Positions 1 to 5,119 of a DNA stretch of 5,124 nucleotides are shown here, one piece after another (within the stretch, counting starts at the first letter, position 1; each line of letters begins with the position of its first letter). A model generated the notes under the pieces. That model was not told the origin of the DNA. It ran no database searches and saw only the letters and a list, made by a program, of their open reading frames with translations. The translations under genes were made by a program, and so were the position numbers. The stretch comes from Deltaproteobacteria bacterium (lineage in GTDB: Bacteria > Desulfobacterota > Desulfobacteria > Desulfobacterales > JAABPS01): the NCBI GenBank assembly GCA_019309685.1, contig JAFDFT010000334.1, positions 1-5,124 of the forward strand, read 5' to 3'.

Positions 1-102
1 CGCCACCATCGTACCGATGGTAGTCCCCTCACTTCGTTCGGCGTCCGATTAACACTGGCGTTCCTCAAAATTGCACATTATTCCCATCTTTTTACAATCC
101 TA
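1..102. other. Left-edge non-coding segment with a small hairpin
   Basis: No gene is supported here. The first 60 bases are richer in G and C than the following 330. They contain a perfect 7-bp hairpin, ACCATCG (5-11) and CGATGGT (15-21) around a TAC loop, and CGCCA (1-5) is complementary to TGGCG (56-60), so the segment could fold as one larger structure. The end at 49-62 (TTAAC, nine bases, then GTT) faintly resembles the 3' half of an integron attC site, but the bases after GTT do not fit the GTTRRRY core. Frame 1 is open from the window edge to a TAA at 193-195, but this reading runs through repeat and promoter-module sequence, so it is not called as a gene. Confidence 0.4.
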
Positions 103-107
103 GAAAT

Positions 108-139
108 CCCAAAAAGTTTCCATTACATAATGCAATATG
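108..139. repeat. Palindromic intergenic repeat, copy A
   Basis: This 32-bp stretch matches 3695-3726 at 28 of 32 positions. It starts CCCAAAAAGTT and ends GCAATATG. Its core CATTA-CA-TAATG (121-132) is an inverted repeat with 5-bp arms and a 2-base centre. It lies at the upstream end of the regulatory module. Read on the minus strand it is a hairpin followed by CTTTTT, so it could also act as a weak leftward terminator for a gene beyond the window, but the hairpin here is weaker than in copy B. Confidence 0.6.
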
Positions 140-168
140 TCATAAATTCAACAAAGCTCAAAGTAAAA

Positions 169-184
169 ATTAAGGCAAGCAATC
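169..184 (+). promoter_or_regulatory. Conserved upstream block 1, candidate activator site (copy 1)
   Basis: ATTAAGGCAAGCAATC differs at one position from 858-873. It sits 103 bp upstream of the sigma-54 promoter (106 bp in the other copy), a usual distance for enhancer-binding-protein sites. It is not an obvious palindrome, so its role as a binding site is inferred from conservation only. Confidence 0.4.
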
Positions 185-232
185 TGTTATTTTAAGATAC
201 TAGCCTATCCCAGCGTATTTCTGCTTAGAAAA

Positions 233-250
233 GTCCATAAAATCCCCCAG
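233..250 (+). promoter_or_regulatory. Conserved block 2 next to the promoter (copy 1)
   Basis: The sequence GTCCATAAAATCCCCCAG matches 933-950 at 15 of 18 positions. It starts 39 bp upstream of the sigma-54 promoter, against 31 bp in the other copy. It may be part of an activator or IHF-type site, or simply residual identity from the duplication. Confidence 0.35.
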
Positions 251-271
251 TACTCATGCAAGTTGTCACAA

Positions 272-287
272 TGGCATAGGTTTTGCT
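272..287 (+). promoter_or_regulatory. Sigma-54 (-24/-12) promoter of the STAS-like gene
   Basis: TGGCATAGGTTTTGCT matches the sigma-54 consensus TGGCAC-N5-TTGCW with the exact spacing between the GG (273-274) and GC (285-286) dinucleotides. The only departure is T for C at the sixth position, which is common. Transcription would start near 298, leaving a leader of about 94 nt before the GTG at 392. The matching element at the same place in the duplicated module (964-979) strongly supports it. Expression would need an AAA+ enhancer-binding activator, which is not encoded in this window. Confidence 0.78.
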
Positions 288-378
288 TGCTAACCGTGAA
301 GAGTTGTTTCATTTAAGAATATGGAAGGTGCTGAAAACTGGTTAGTGAACAATAATAATATTATGAAAAACAGGATTT

Positions 379-385
379 AAAGGAG
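379..385 (+). promoter_or_regulatory. Ribosome binding site that decides the GTG start
   Basis: AAAGGAG lies 6 nt before the GTG at 392. There is no ATG in this frame between here and the promoter, so this site fixes the GTG as the start codon. Confidence 0.75.
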
Positions 386-391
386 TGTAAA

Positions 392-748
392 GTGAAAGAT
401 AGGATAAAATGGGTTGAGTTCAACGGCAAGAAGATTCTTTTTGCTGACTACTCTAATGTAAATGAAGACCAATTTGTTGAAGGAATCGAAGAACAGGAAA
501 AGGAAAGTGAGAATGCCGAAGGCAAAATGGTTCTTCATTTAATGGATTTTACGAAAGCACCAATGAAGAAGCGTGCACAAAAGCGCGCTGATGAGATGAT
601 GGCAAACCTCCAGGCAAAAGGTTTTTCAGTTCGATCAGCTTGTTTTGGTATAACGGGTTTACAAAGAGTTATTGCAAGTATGGTAAAGAAAGATATATTT
701 TTTGCTAAACATAAGCTTGAAGCTTTGGAACGGCTCTCACAAACTTGA
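392..748 (+). CDS. Small STAS/SpoIIAA-like protein
   Basis: This is a soluble 118-aa protein with no signal peptide or membrane segment. The pattern fits a single alpha/beta domain of the STAS/SpoIIAA-like kind: beta strands at about 5-19 (KWVEF, KKILFADYS), an acidic helix at 24-42, a strand at 46-53 (MVLHLMDF), a basic helix at 57-76 (KKRAQKRADEMMANLQ), then a strand and turn at 79-89 (VRSACFGITGL) and a final helix at 104-116. The '...DYS...' start and '...GITGL...' end resemble small proteins I associate with deltaproteobacterial signalling loci, but that recollection was not checked by search. STAS domains usually mediate protein partnership in signalling rather than catalysis, and no serine in a clear SpoIIAA phosphorylation motif is visible. 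The start is GTG with AAAGGAG 6 nt upstream. The gene has its own sigma-54 promoter and is followed, 371 bp later, by the hybrid kinase under a duplicate promoter, which suggests a shared pathway. The family call is moderate and the function is unknown. Confidence 0.7.
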   Translation: MKDRIKWVEFNGKKILFADYSNVNEDQFVEGIEEQEKESENAEGKMVLHLMDFTKAPMKKRAQKRADEMMANLQAKGFSVRSACFGITGLQRVIASMVKKDIFFAKHKLEALERLSQT

Positions 749-857
749 GATGAAGATACAAAATAAATGTATGGCGGTATTGGCAAGGTGAAATCGCCAA
801 ACTAGTTTCCATTGCTTTACCATATATGCTATAAATCGTGATAAGTTTCAGCCGTGC

Positions 858-873
858 ATTAAGGCAAGTAATC
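858..873 (+). promoter_or_regulatory. Conserved upstream block 1, candidate activator site (copy 2)
   Basis: ATTAAGGCAAGTAATC is 15 of 16 identical to 169-184 and lies 106 bp upstream of the kinase promoter. It is the best-conserved stretch outside the promoter, and so the first candidate for an enhancer-binding-protein site. Confidence 0.4.
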
Positions 874-932
874 CTCTGTTTTTTATGTTTCATATACTAT
901 GTATATCTCCAATAAAAAATGTTAGAATAACA

Positions 933-950
933 GCCCATAATATCCCCCAA
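933..950 (+). promoter_or_regulatory. Conserved block 2 next to the promoter (copy 2)
   Basis: GCCCATAATATCCCCCAA corresponds to 233-250 with three differences and starts 31 bp upstream of the promoter. The 8-bp shift relative to copy 1, while the outer blocks keep their distance, means it does not hold a strictly fixed phase to the promoter. Confidence 0.35.
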
Positions 951-963
951 AATTATCAAAATA

Positions 964-979
964 TGGCATAAAGTTTGCA
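964..979 (+). promoter_or_regulatory. Sigma-54 (-24/-12) promoter of the hybrid kinase gene
   Basis: TGGCATAAAGTTTGCA has GG at 965-966 and GC at 977-978 with exact -24/-12 spacing, TTTGCA at the -12 side, and the same TGGCAT at the -24 side as the other promoter. The T-rich stretch that follows is typical of the region just downstream of -12. The start would be near 990, giving a leader of about 130 nt to the ATG at 1120. Confidence 0.8.
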
Positions 980-1119
980 TTTTTATTTTTTTCTATTACA
1001 ATTGATAAAATTCTAGAAAGTACCTTTCCTTGAAGTTTAGTTTTTTAAGTAACATGTAAAAGCTTTGAAAATAAACGAGATATAAATTATTTTCCTTTTG
1101 TGAATCAGAGTTTTGACTA

Positions 1120-3474
1120 ATGGTAAAAAAACCAACCTATCAAGACTTAGAAAAACGAATTCAAGAATTAGAGCAAGCAGAATCTGATAGAAAGCAGTCC
1201 GAGGAACGTTTCGGTCTTTTAGCAGAGATGGCTGATATTGCTCCAAACTCTATCCTTGTTCATAATTTCGATGGGCGGATGATTTATGCCAATAAGAGAA
1301 CATTCGAAATGCACGGCTATGAAAAGGATGAATTTATGGCTATTAATCTTCGCGATATTGATGTGCCGGAAAGTGCAAACCTGATTACGTCTCGCATGAA
1401 ACAGATAGAAGAAGTTGGGGAGGCCAGTTTCGAGGTTTCCCATATACGAAAGGATGGTTCAATATTCCCCATGCTTGTCTACGTAAAGAAAATCCACTGG
1501 GCCGATGAACCTGCAATGTTGAGCATTAGCACCGATATTACAGAACGTAAACAGGCGGAGGATTCCCTTCGAAAAAGTGAAAAACAGTATCGTCTTCTGG
1601 CCAATAATGTTCAAGATGTCATATGGACCATGGATTTGAACCTGCGGTTTACTTTTGTTAGCCCTTCTATCCAGACATTAAGAGGATACAGTGCTGATGA
1701 AGTAAAGGAACAATCTTTAGATCAGATATTGACGCCTGAATCCTTCAAAAAAGCTACGGATATACTGGCTAGGGATTGGGACAACATGCTGAAGGGGACA
1801 TTTCAACCAACAGTCTTCAACTTTGAAATGACTTCAAGAGATGGTTCGACAGTTTGGGTAGAATCTACGTTATCAGTCATTTATAATGCAGACGGGACAC
1901 CGAAGGAGATCCTTGGCATCAGCCGCGACATTACCGAACGAAAGCAAGCGGAAGGTGCACTGCACCGATATAAACACATTGTATCCAGTTCCACTGATAT
2001 GCTTGCACTCTTGGATAGGCAGTATAACTATCTTGCTGCAAATAAAGCATATATAGATGCGTTTAAAATAACTCATGAAGAGTTGATTGGGAATACAGTG
2101 GCCGATGTGTTTGGAGAAGAGTTTTTCAATGCTGTTATCAAGCCTAACGGTGACCGTTGTTTGCTTGGTGAAGAAATAAACTATCAAAATTGGTTTGATT
2201 TTCCAGGTCATGGGCGACGTTGCATGGATATCACTTATTACCCATATAATGGTGAAGATAACAAGATAATGGGCTTTGTTGTTTCAGGACGAAATATCAC
2301 CGAGCGCAAGAAGATAGAAGATGAAAGGACAAAACTCCAAGCCCAACTACAACAAGCCCAGAAGATGGAAGCCATCGGCACCCTGGCAGGAGGCATTGCG
2401 CATGACTTCAACAACTTGCTTATGGCTATAACTGGATACAATTCTATTATAAGGTTAAATACAGACACTTCTCATCCACATTACAAGCACCTAACTGAAG
2501 TTGAAAAATGTGTCGAAAGCGCCTCTGAACTGACAAGGCAACTATTAGGTTTTGCAAGAGGAGGCAAGTACGAGGTAAAACCAACCGATTTAAATGAGCT
2601 CGTTAAAGATCATAACCGCATGTTTAGTCGTACTAAAAAGGAGATCACTATCCATAGTAAATATGAAGAAAACCTGTGGACGAATGAAGTTGACAGAGGC
2701 CAAATAGGGCAGGTTCTTATGAACATCTATGTCAATGCATGGCAGGCCATGCCGGATGGAGGAGAACTCCACATAAAGACAGAAAACGTGAATATTGACA
2801 AGGATTATACAAAACCTTTTGAGGTTGAACCAGGAAAGTTTGTAAAAATATCTATAACTGACACAGGTATCGGCATGCCTGGAGAAACAATAGATAAAAT
2901 CTTCGACCCGTTTTTTACAACCAAGGAGAAGGAGAGAGGAACAGGTATGGGTCTTTCCTCTGCATACGGCATAATCAAAAACCACGGAGGTTTTATAACT
3001 GTTTACAGCGAACTTGATAAGGGCTCAACGTTTAATATTTTTCTTCCTGCCTCAGAAAAGAAGGCCGCATATGTTAAAAAACCTTCCAAAAAGATGAAAA
3101 AGGGATCAGGAACCATTCTATTAATCGATGATGAACAGATGATGCTTGATGTGGGGAAAGAGATGTTAACAGGATTAGGATATGCTGTTTTAGTTGCTAA
3201 AGGCGGAAAAGAAGGGCTAGAAATCTACAAGGAGAATCGGGATAAAATCGATATGGTAATTTTGGATATGATTATGCCTGGAACGACAGGAAGTAATACA
3301 TATGATAGTTTAAAAAAGATAAATAATAACATCAAGGTTTTACTTTCGAGCGGTTACAATATAAATGGCAAGGCAATTGATATACTCAAACGAGGATGTA
3401 ACGGTTTTATTCAAAAGCCATTTGGCATGGAACAGCTTTCTCAGAAAATAAATGAAATATTGACCAAGAAATAG
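1120..3474 (+). CDS. Soluble hybrid sensor histidine kinase, PAS-PAS-PAS-HisKA-HATPase-REC
   Basis: This is a 784-aa cytoplasmic sensor kinase with no membrane segment. In order it has: an N-terminal coiled coil (about 5-32); PAS domains at about 35-143, 153-274 and 284-396, each closing with the linker DITERKQAE or NITERKKIE (139-147, 270-278, 392-400); HisKA with the H-box GGIAHDFNN and phospho-acceptor His428; and HATPase_c with the N-box (Asn535, Asn539), G1 DTGIGMP (581-587), F-box FDPFFTTK (595-602) and G2 GTGMGLS (607-613). A C-terminal receiver (about 664-782) has the acidic pair Asp670/Asp671, phospho-acceptor Asp716 (LDMIMPG), Ser743 and Lys766 (KPF). All catalytic residues are present, so it should autophosphorylate and pass phosphate to its own receiver. 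No output domain or Hpt is present, so signal output must be through another protein. No heme- or flavin-binding signature is evident, and the ligand is unknown. The ATG is fixed by an in-frame TGA at 1114-1116, and the Shine-Dalgarno is weak (CAGAG, 1106-1110). A sigma-54 promoter lies at 964-979. Confidence 0.95.
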   Translation: MVKKPTYQDLEKRIQELEQAESDRKQSEERFGLLAEMADIAPNSILVHNFDGRMIYANKRTFEMHGYEKDEFMAINLRDIDVPESANLITSRMKQIEEVGEASFEVSHIRKDGSIFPMLVYVKKIHWADEPAMLSISTDITERKQAEDSLRKSEKQYRLLANNVQDVIWTMDLNLRFTFVSPSIQTLRGYSADEVKEQSLDQILTPESFKKATDILARDWDNMLKGTFQPTVFNFEMTSRDGSTVWVESTLSVIYNADGTPKEILGISRDITERKQAEGALHRYKHIVSSSTDMLALLDRQYNYLAANKAYIDAFKITHEELIGNTVADVFGEEFFNAVIKPNGDRCLLGEEINYQNWFDFPGHGRRCMDITYYPYNGEDNKIMGFVVSGRNITERKKIEDERTKLQAQLQQAQKMEAIGTLAGGIAHDFNNLLMAITGYNSIIRLNTDTSHPHYKHLTEVEKCVESASELTRQLLGFARGGKYEVKPTDLNELVKDHNRMFSRTKKEITIHSKYEENLWTNEVDRGQIGQVLMNIYVNAWQAMPDGGELHIKTENVNIDKDYTKPFEVEPGKFVKISITDTGIGMPGETIDKIFDPFFTTKEKERGTGMGLSSAYGIIKNHGGFITVYSELDKGSTFNIFLPASEKKAAYVKKPSKKMKKGSGTILLIDDEQMMLDVGKEMLTGLGYAVLVAKGGKEGLEIYKENRDKIDMVILDMIMPGTTGSNTYDSLKKINNNIKVLLSSGYNINGKAIDILKRGCNGFIQKPFGMEQLSQKINEILTKK

Positions 3475-3559
3475 ACGCAAAATTGCATCTAAATCTTAAA
3501 TCCAAAATAGCAGATTATGTCTATATATCGAAACCTATAACGATCAAAGTTGAGGTTAC

Positions 3560-3578
3560 GATTACATTATGTAATATG
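3560..3578. repeat. Palindromic intergenic repeat, copy C (diverged)
   Basis: ATTACAT (3561-3567) and ATGTAAT (3569-3575) are perfect 7-bp inverted arms around a single T. The 19-base stretch GATTACATTATGTAATATG matches the corresponding part of copy B (3708-3726) at 15 positions. An AAAGTTG lies shortly upstream (3546-3552), like the AAAAAGTTG of copy B, but with extra bases between. The arms are AT-only apart from one C:G pair, so it would be a weak RNA hairpin. It may be a protein site or a relic. Confidence 0.45.
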
Positions 3579-3681
3579 CTATTTGTATTCATAGCCTTAA
3601 ATTACAAAATATTCCTATTAAATTAAAATAGTCGGAGTTATCCTTCCGCCTTTCGGTTAAAAGTATCAGTTCTGTTTTATA

Positions 3682-3694
3682 GCTTTTGCAAAGC
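3682..3694. repeat. Short hairpin beside repeat copy B
   Basis: GCTTT (3682-3686) and AAAGC (3690-3694) form a perfect 5-bp stem with a TGC loop. It abuts the CCCC that begins repeat copy B, so it may be part of a composite intergenic element. Confidence 0.35.
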
Positions 3695-3726
3695 CCCAAA
3701 AAGTTGCGATTACGTAACGCAATATG
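3695..3726. repeat. Palindromic intergenic repeat, copy B
   Basis: This 32-bp match to 108-139 has 28 identical positions. Its core TTGCG-A-TTACGTAA-CGCAA (3704-3722) is an almost perfect inverted repeat: 5-bp arms around the 8-bp palindrome TTACGTAA, with one bulged A. Three of the four differences from copy A fall where this copy makes better palindrome arms, so B is probably closer to the ancestral form. Confidence 0.6.
3698..3722 (-). terminator. Probable intrinsic terminator of the transporter gene
   Basis: Read on the minus strand, repeat copy B is a stem (TTGCG-TTAC with GTAA-CGCAA, one bulged base) followed at once by CTTTTT (3703-3698). It begins 32 nt past the TAA of the transporter gene. 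Hairpin plus T run suits a rho-independent terminator. The stem is not very GC-rich and the centre is fully self-complementary, so the real loop would be small or partly open. It coincides with the repeat, so both roles are possible. Confidence 0.45.
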
Positions 3727-3754
3727 ATGGATGGGATAAGCAGGCAAAATGGAT

Positions 3755-5119
3755 TTATGTTAGGAAGTGAGGTGCCTGATGATTGAGCAAATCAATGAGA
3801 ATGTTTACATGTGGCATTTCACGGGGAGCAAACCCCATAGATGAAAAAAGCAAGCCGAATAAAGAATGGGGTGATTCACTACCCGCCGACTTTTCCTTTA
3901 ACACAAAAGCTAAAAAAACTGCGAGCAGAAGCCCGGCGGCAACTATGTAAAAGGAAATGTGATAGCTACCGGTGATGTCGTGTATATATCCTGCCAGCCA
4001 CGGACCGGTTCCGTAACCCAGCCCGTCGGCCACGGACAGGGCTCCATATATGGCCCCCATAGCTGTGAGTCCGAATATACGGGAAGTCAGTTTCGGCACC
4101 AGCACGATATTTCCACCGTAGGATAGTCCAAACATAACGGCAAAGAGATAAAACATCCATCCTGTTTCTGCTTTGACGAGCCATAGTATCATAGTTCCCT
4201 GAATGATGATTCCCGCAATGAGGACAGGGCGGGCGCCAATACGGTCGGATATGGTCCCTGATGCCAGTCGTCCGATTATACTGAATACACCTATCACGGT
4301 CAGGAGGCCGGCGGCCGCAACAGCCGTCATTCCACTATCCCGGGCGTATGGAACAAGATGGGTGAAGGCCAGGCCAAGGCAAAATATCAAAATTGCGAAA
4401 ACAAAGAACAGATACCAGAAAGAGGATGTACCCAGCGCATCACCCAGCGACATATCCTCCGCCCCGTTACTTCCCTCCATGGTCTCCTCACCTTCGAAAT
4501 CCCGGACATACTCTGGGTCGGGCTCCCTCATCGTCAATAACGCCGCCGGGATACAGATCACACCCACAAGCATACCTATTACAACATATCCTGGTCTCCA
4601 TCCGTACTCGGCGATAATATAAGCGGCCAGAGGGGGAATCAGTGCGGTGCCCACACCTATGCCGGTGGTTGCAATCCCAAGGGCCAGACCCTGACGGCGC
4701 CTGAACCATCGGGCTACCAATGAGAGAGGCAGGGCTATACCGGCAGGGGCGCCCAATCCGGCCAGAATTCCAAGAGACAGGTAGAGGTGCCAGACATTCT
4801 GCACCAGGGAAGACAATATAAAGGCGATTCCCACAATAACGGCTGTGATTGTGGTAATAACCCGAAAACCGATCCGGTCTGCCAGTAAGCCCGTTAAAGG
4901 TACAATCAGTGCATATGTAATCCCGCCTACAAGAATAACGCCGGATACAAGGCCCCGGGACCACCCGAATTCTTCAATAATAGGCAGAAAGAAAACACCG
5001 AAGCTGTAATAAGCACCGATGGTGACGGCAGAAATTAAAAAAGCGGACAAGACCACCCACCAACCGAAAAATATTCCCCCTGCCTCCGCTTCATCACTGG
5101 AAATCCGTTCAACATTCAT
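3755..5119 (-). CDS. Major facilitator superfamily transporter, monocarboxylate/oxalate-formate type
   Basis: This is a 454-aa inner-membrane secondary transporter with twelve predicted membrane helices. The first six lie at about 18-40, 54-77, 87-105, 110-131, 146-168 and 175-196. An acidic cytoplasmic loop (about 198-228) follows, then six more at about 232-255, 267-288, 298-316, 320-341, 350-372 and 387-408. The MFS signature between helices 2 and 3 is GLLADRIGFR (77-86), and its repeat in the second half is GTISDRIGAR (288-297). The opening FFGWWVVLSAFLI, the FGWSR before helix 2 and ARWFRRRQGLALGIA before helix 5 are typical of the monocarboxylate and oxalate/formate antiporter-like branch. 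The substrate is probably a small organic acid anion, but this cannot be fixed. The polar C-terminal tail of about 45 residues is longer than usual and looks unrelated to the MFS fold. The ATG is 5 bases from the window edge, so its ribosome binding site and promoter are not visible and a longer N-terminus is not excluded. It is convergent to the kinase gene and richer in GC. Confidence 0.88.
   Translation of the reverse strand: MNVERISSDEAEAGGIFFGWWVVLSAFLISAVTIGAYYSFGVFFLPIIEEFGWSRGLVSGVILVGGITYALIVPLTGLLADRIGFRVITTITAVIVGIAFILSSLVQNVWHLYLSLGILAGLGAPAGIALPLSLVARWFRRRQGLALGIATTGIGVGTALIPPLAAYIIAEYGWRPGYVVIGMLVGVICIPAALLTMREPDPEYVRDFEGEETMEGSNGAEDMSLGDALGTSSFWYLFFVFAILIFCLGLAFTHLVPYARDSGMTAVAAAGLLTVIGVFSIIGRLASGTISDRIGARPVLIAGIIIQGTMILWLVKAETGWMFYLFAVMFGLSYGGNIVLVPKLTSRIFGLTAMGAIYGALSVADGLGYGTGPWLAGYIHDITGSYHISFYIVAAGLLLAVFLAFVLKEKSAGSESPHSLFGLLFSSMGFAPREMPHVNILIDLLNHQAPHFLT

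Larger units (their letters stand above)
103..290 (+). promoter_or_regulatory. Regulatory module, copy 1 (upstream of the STAS-like gene)
   Basis: This region is a diverged duplicate of 790-982. Blocks shared in the same order are: GAAATC (103-108 and 790-795); AGTTTCCATT (115-124 and 804-813); ATTAAGGCAAG plus YAATC (169-184 and 858-873, 15 of 16 identical); a CCATAA-ATCCCCC block (233-250 and 933-950, 15 of 18 identical); and a sigma-54 promoter (272-287 and 964-979). The distance from the AGTTTCCATT block to the ATTAAGG block is 54 bp in both copies, and from the ATTAAGG block to the promoter 103 and 106 bp. These distances suit enhancer sites for a sigma-54 activator. Which block binds the activator cannot be told from sequence alone. 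Confidence 0.7.
790..982 (+). promoter_or_regulatory. Regulatory module, copy 2 (upstream of the hybrid kinase gene)
   Basis: This is the partner of 103-290, with the same blocks in the same order: GAAATC (790-795), AGTTTCCATT (804-813), ATTAAGGCAAGTAATC (858-873), the CCCATAATATCCCCC block (933-950) and the sigma-54 promoter (964-979). The palindrome core present in copy 1 at 121-132 has decayed here (811-826), while the flanks AGTTTCCATT and ATATG survive. The palindrome therefore may not be needed for regulation, or only copy 1 keeps that function. Conserved spacing with drifted filler sequence points to an old duplication kept under selection. Confidence 0.7.
749..1119. other. Non-coding region between the STAS-like gene and the kinase gene
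   Basis: These 371 bases hold no supported gene. Just after the STAS-like stop there is a weak potential hairpin, TTGGC (780-784) with GCCAA (796-800), competing with GGCG (773-776) and CGCC (795-798). It has no T tract, so no terminator is called. From about 790 the sequence is the second copy of the regulatory module, ending in a sigma-54 promoter at 964-979. The remaining leader (about 990-1119) is AT-rich and shows no clear structure. Confidence 0.6.
3475..3754. other. Convergent intergenic region with palindromic repeats
   Basis: These 280 AT-rich bases separate the 3' ends of the kinase gene and the transporter gene. No gene, sigma-54 promoter or RNA gene is seen. The region holds two members of the palindromic repeat family (near 3561-3578 and at 3695-3726) and a small hairpin at 3682-3694. 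No convincing rightward terminator for the kinase is visible: GCAA-AA-TTGC just after the stop is too short. Confidence 0.6.

Noticed and set aside
5..30. Resemblance of CGATGGTAGT at 15-24 to the 3' part of 5S rRNA
   Set aside because: Only about ten bases match; the rest of the 5S helices and the paired 3' end are absent.
1..195. Frame 1 open reading from the left edge to a TAA at 193-195 (64 codons), a possible 3' end of a gene
   Set aside because: It runs through repeat copy A and into the conserved ATTAAGG promoter block, whose counterparts at 790-873 are non-coding; the implied residues show no domain pattern. A real gene end cannot be wholly excluded without the left flank.
321..380. 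A 19-codon leader ORF (ATG at 321, TAA at 378) just before the STAS-like gene's ribosome binding site
   Set aside because: It has no ribosome binding site, is rich in Asn codons from an AAT-repeat stretch, has no regulatory codon run, and has no counterpart in the duplicate module before the kinase.
773..800. Hairpin after the STAS-like gene as its terminator
   Set aside because: The stem is only 4-5 bp with two competing pairings and no T run follows; the right arm also belongs to the start of the regulatory module.
2590..2985. Minus-strand ORF of 131 codons inside the kinase gene
   Set aside because: It lies opposite the well-supported HATPase domain with all its motifs, and its translation has no recognisable pattern; it is a shadow reading.
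4203..4622. Plus-strand ORF of 139 codons opposite the transporter
   Set aside because: It is antisense to conserved MFS helices; its Pro/Ser/Arg-rich translation is typical of the opposite strand of a GC-rich membrane protein gene.
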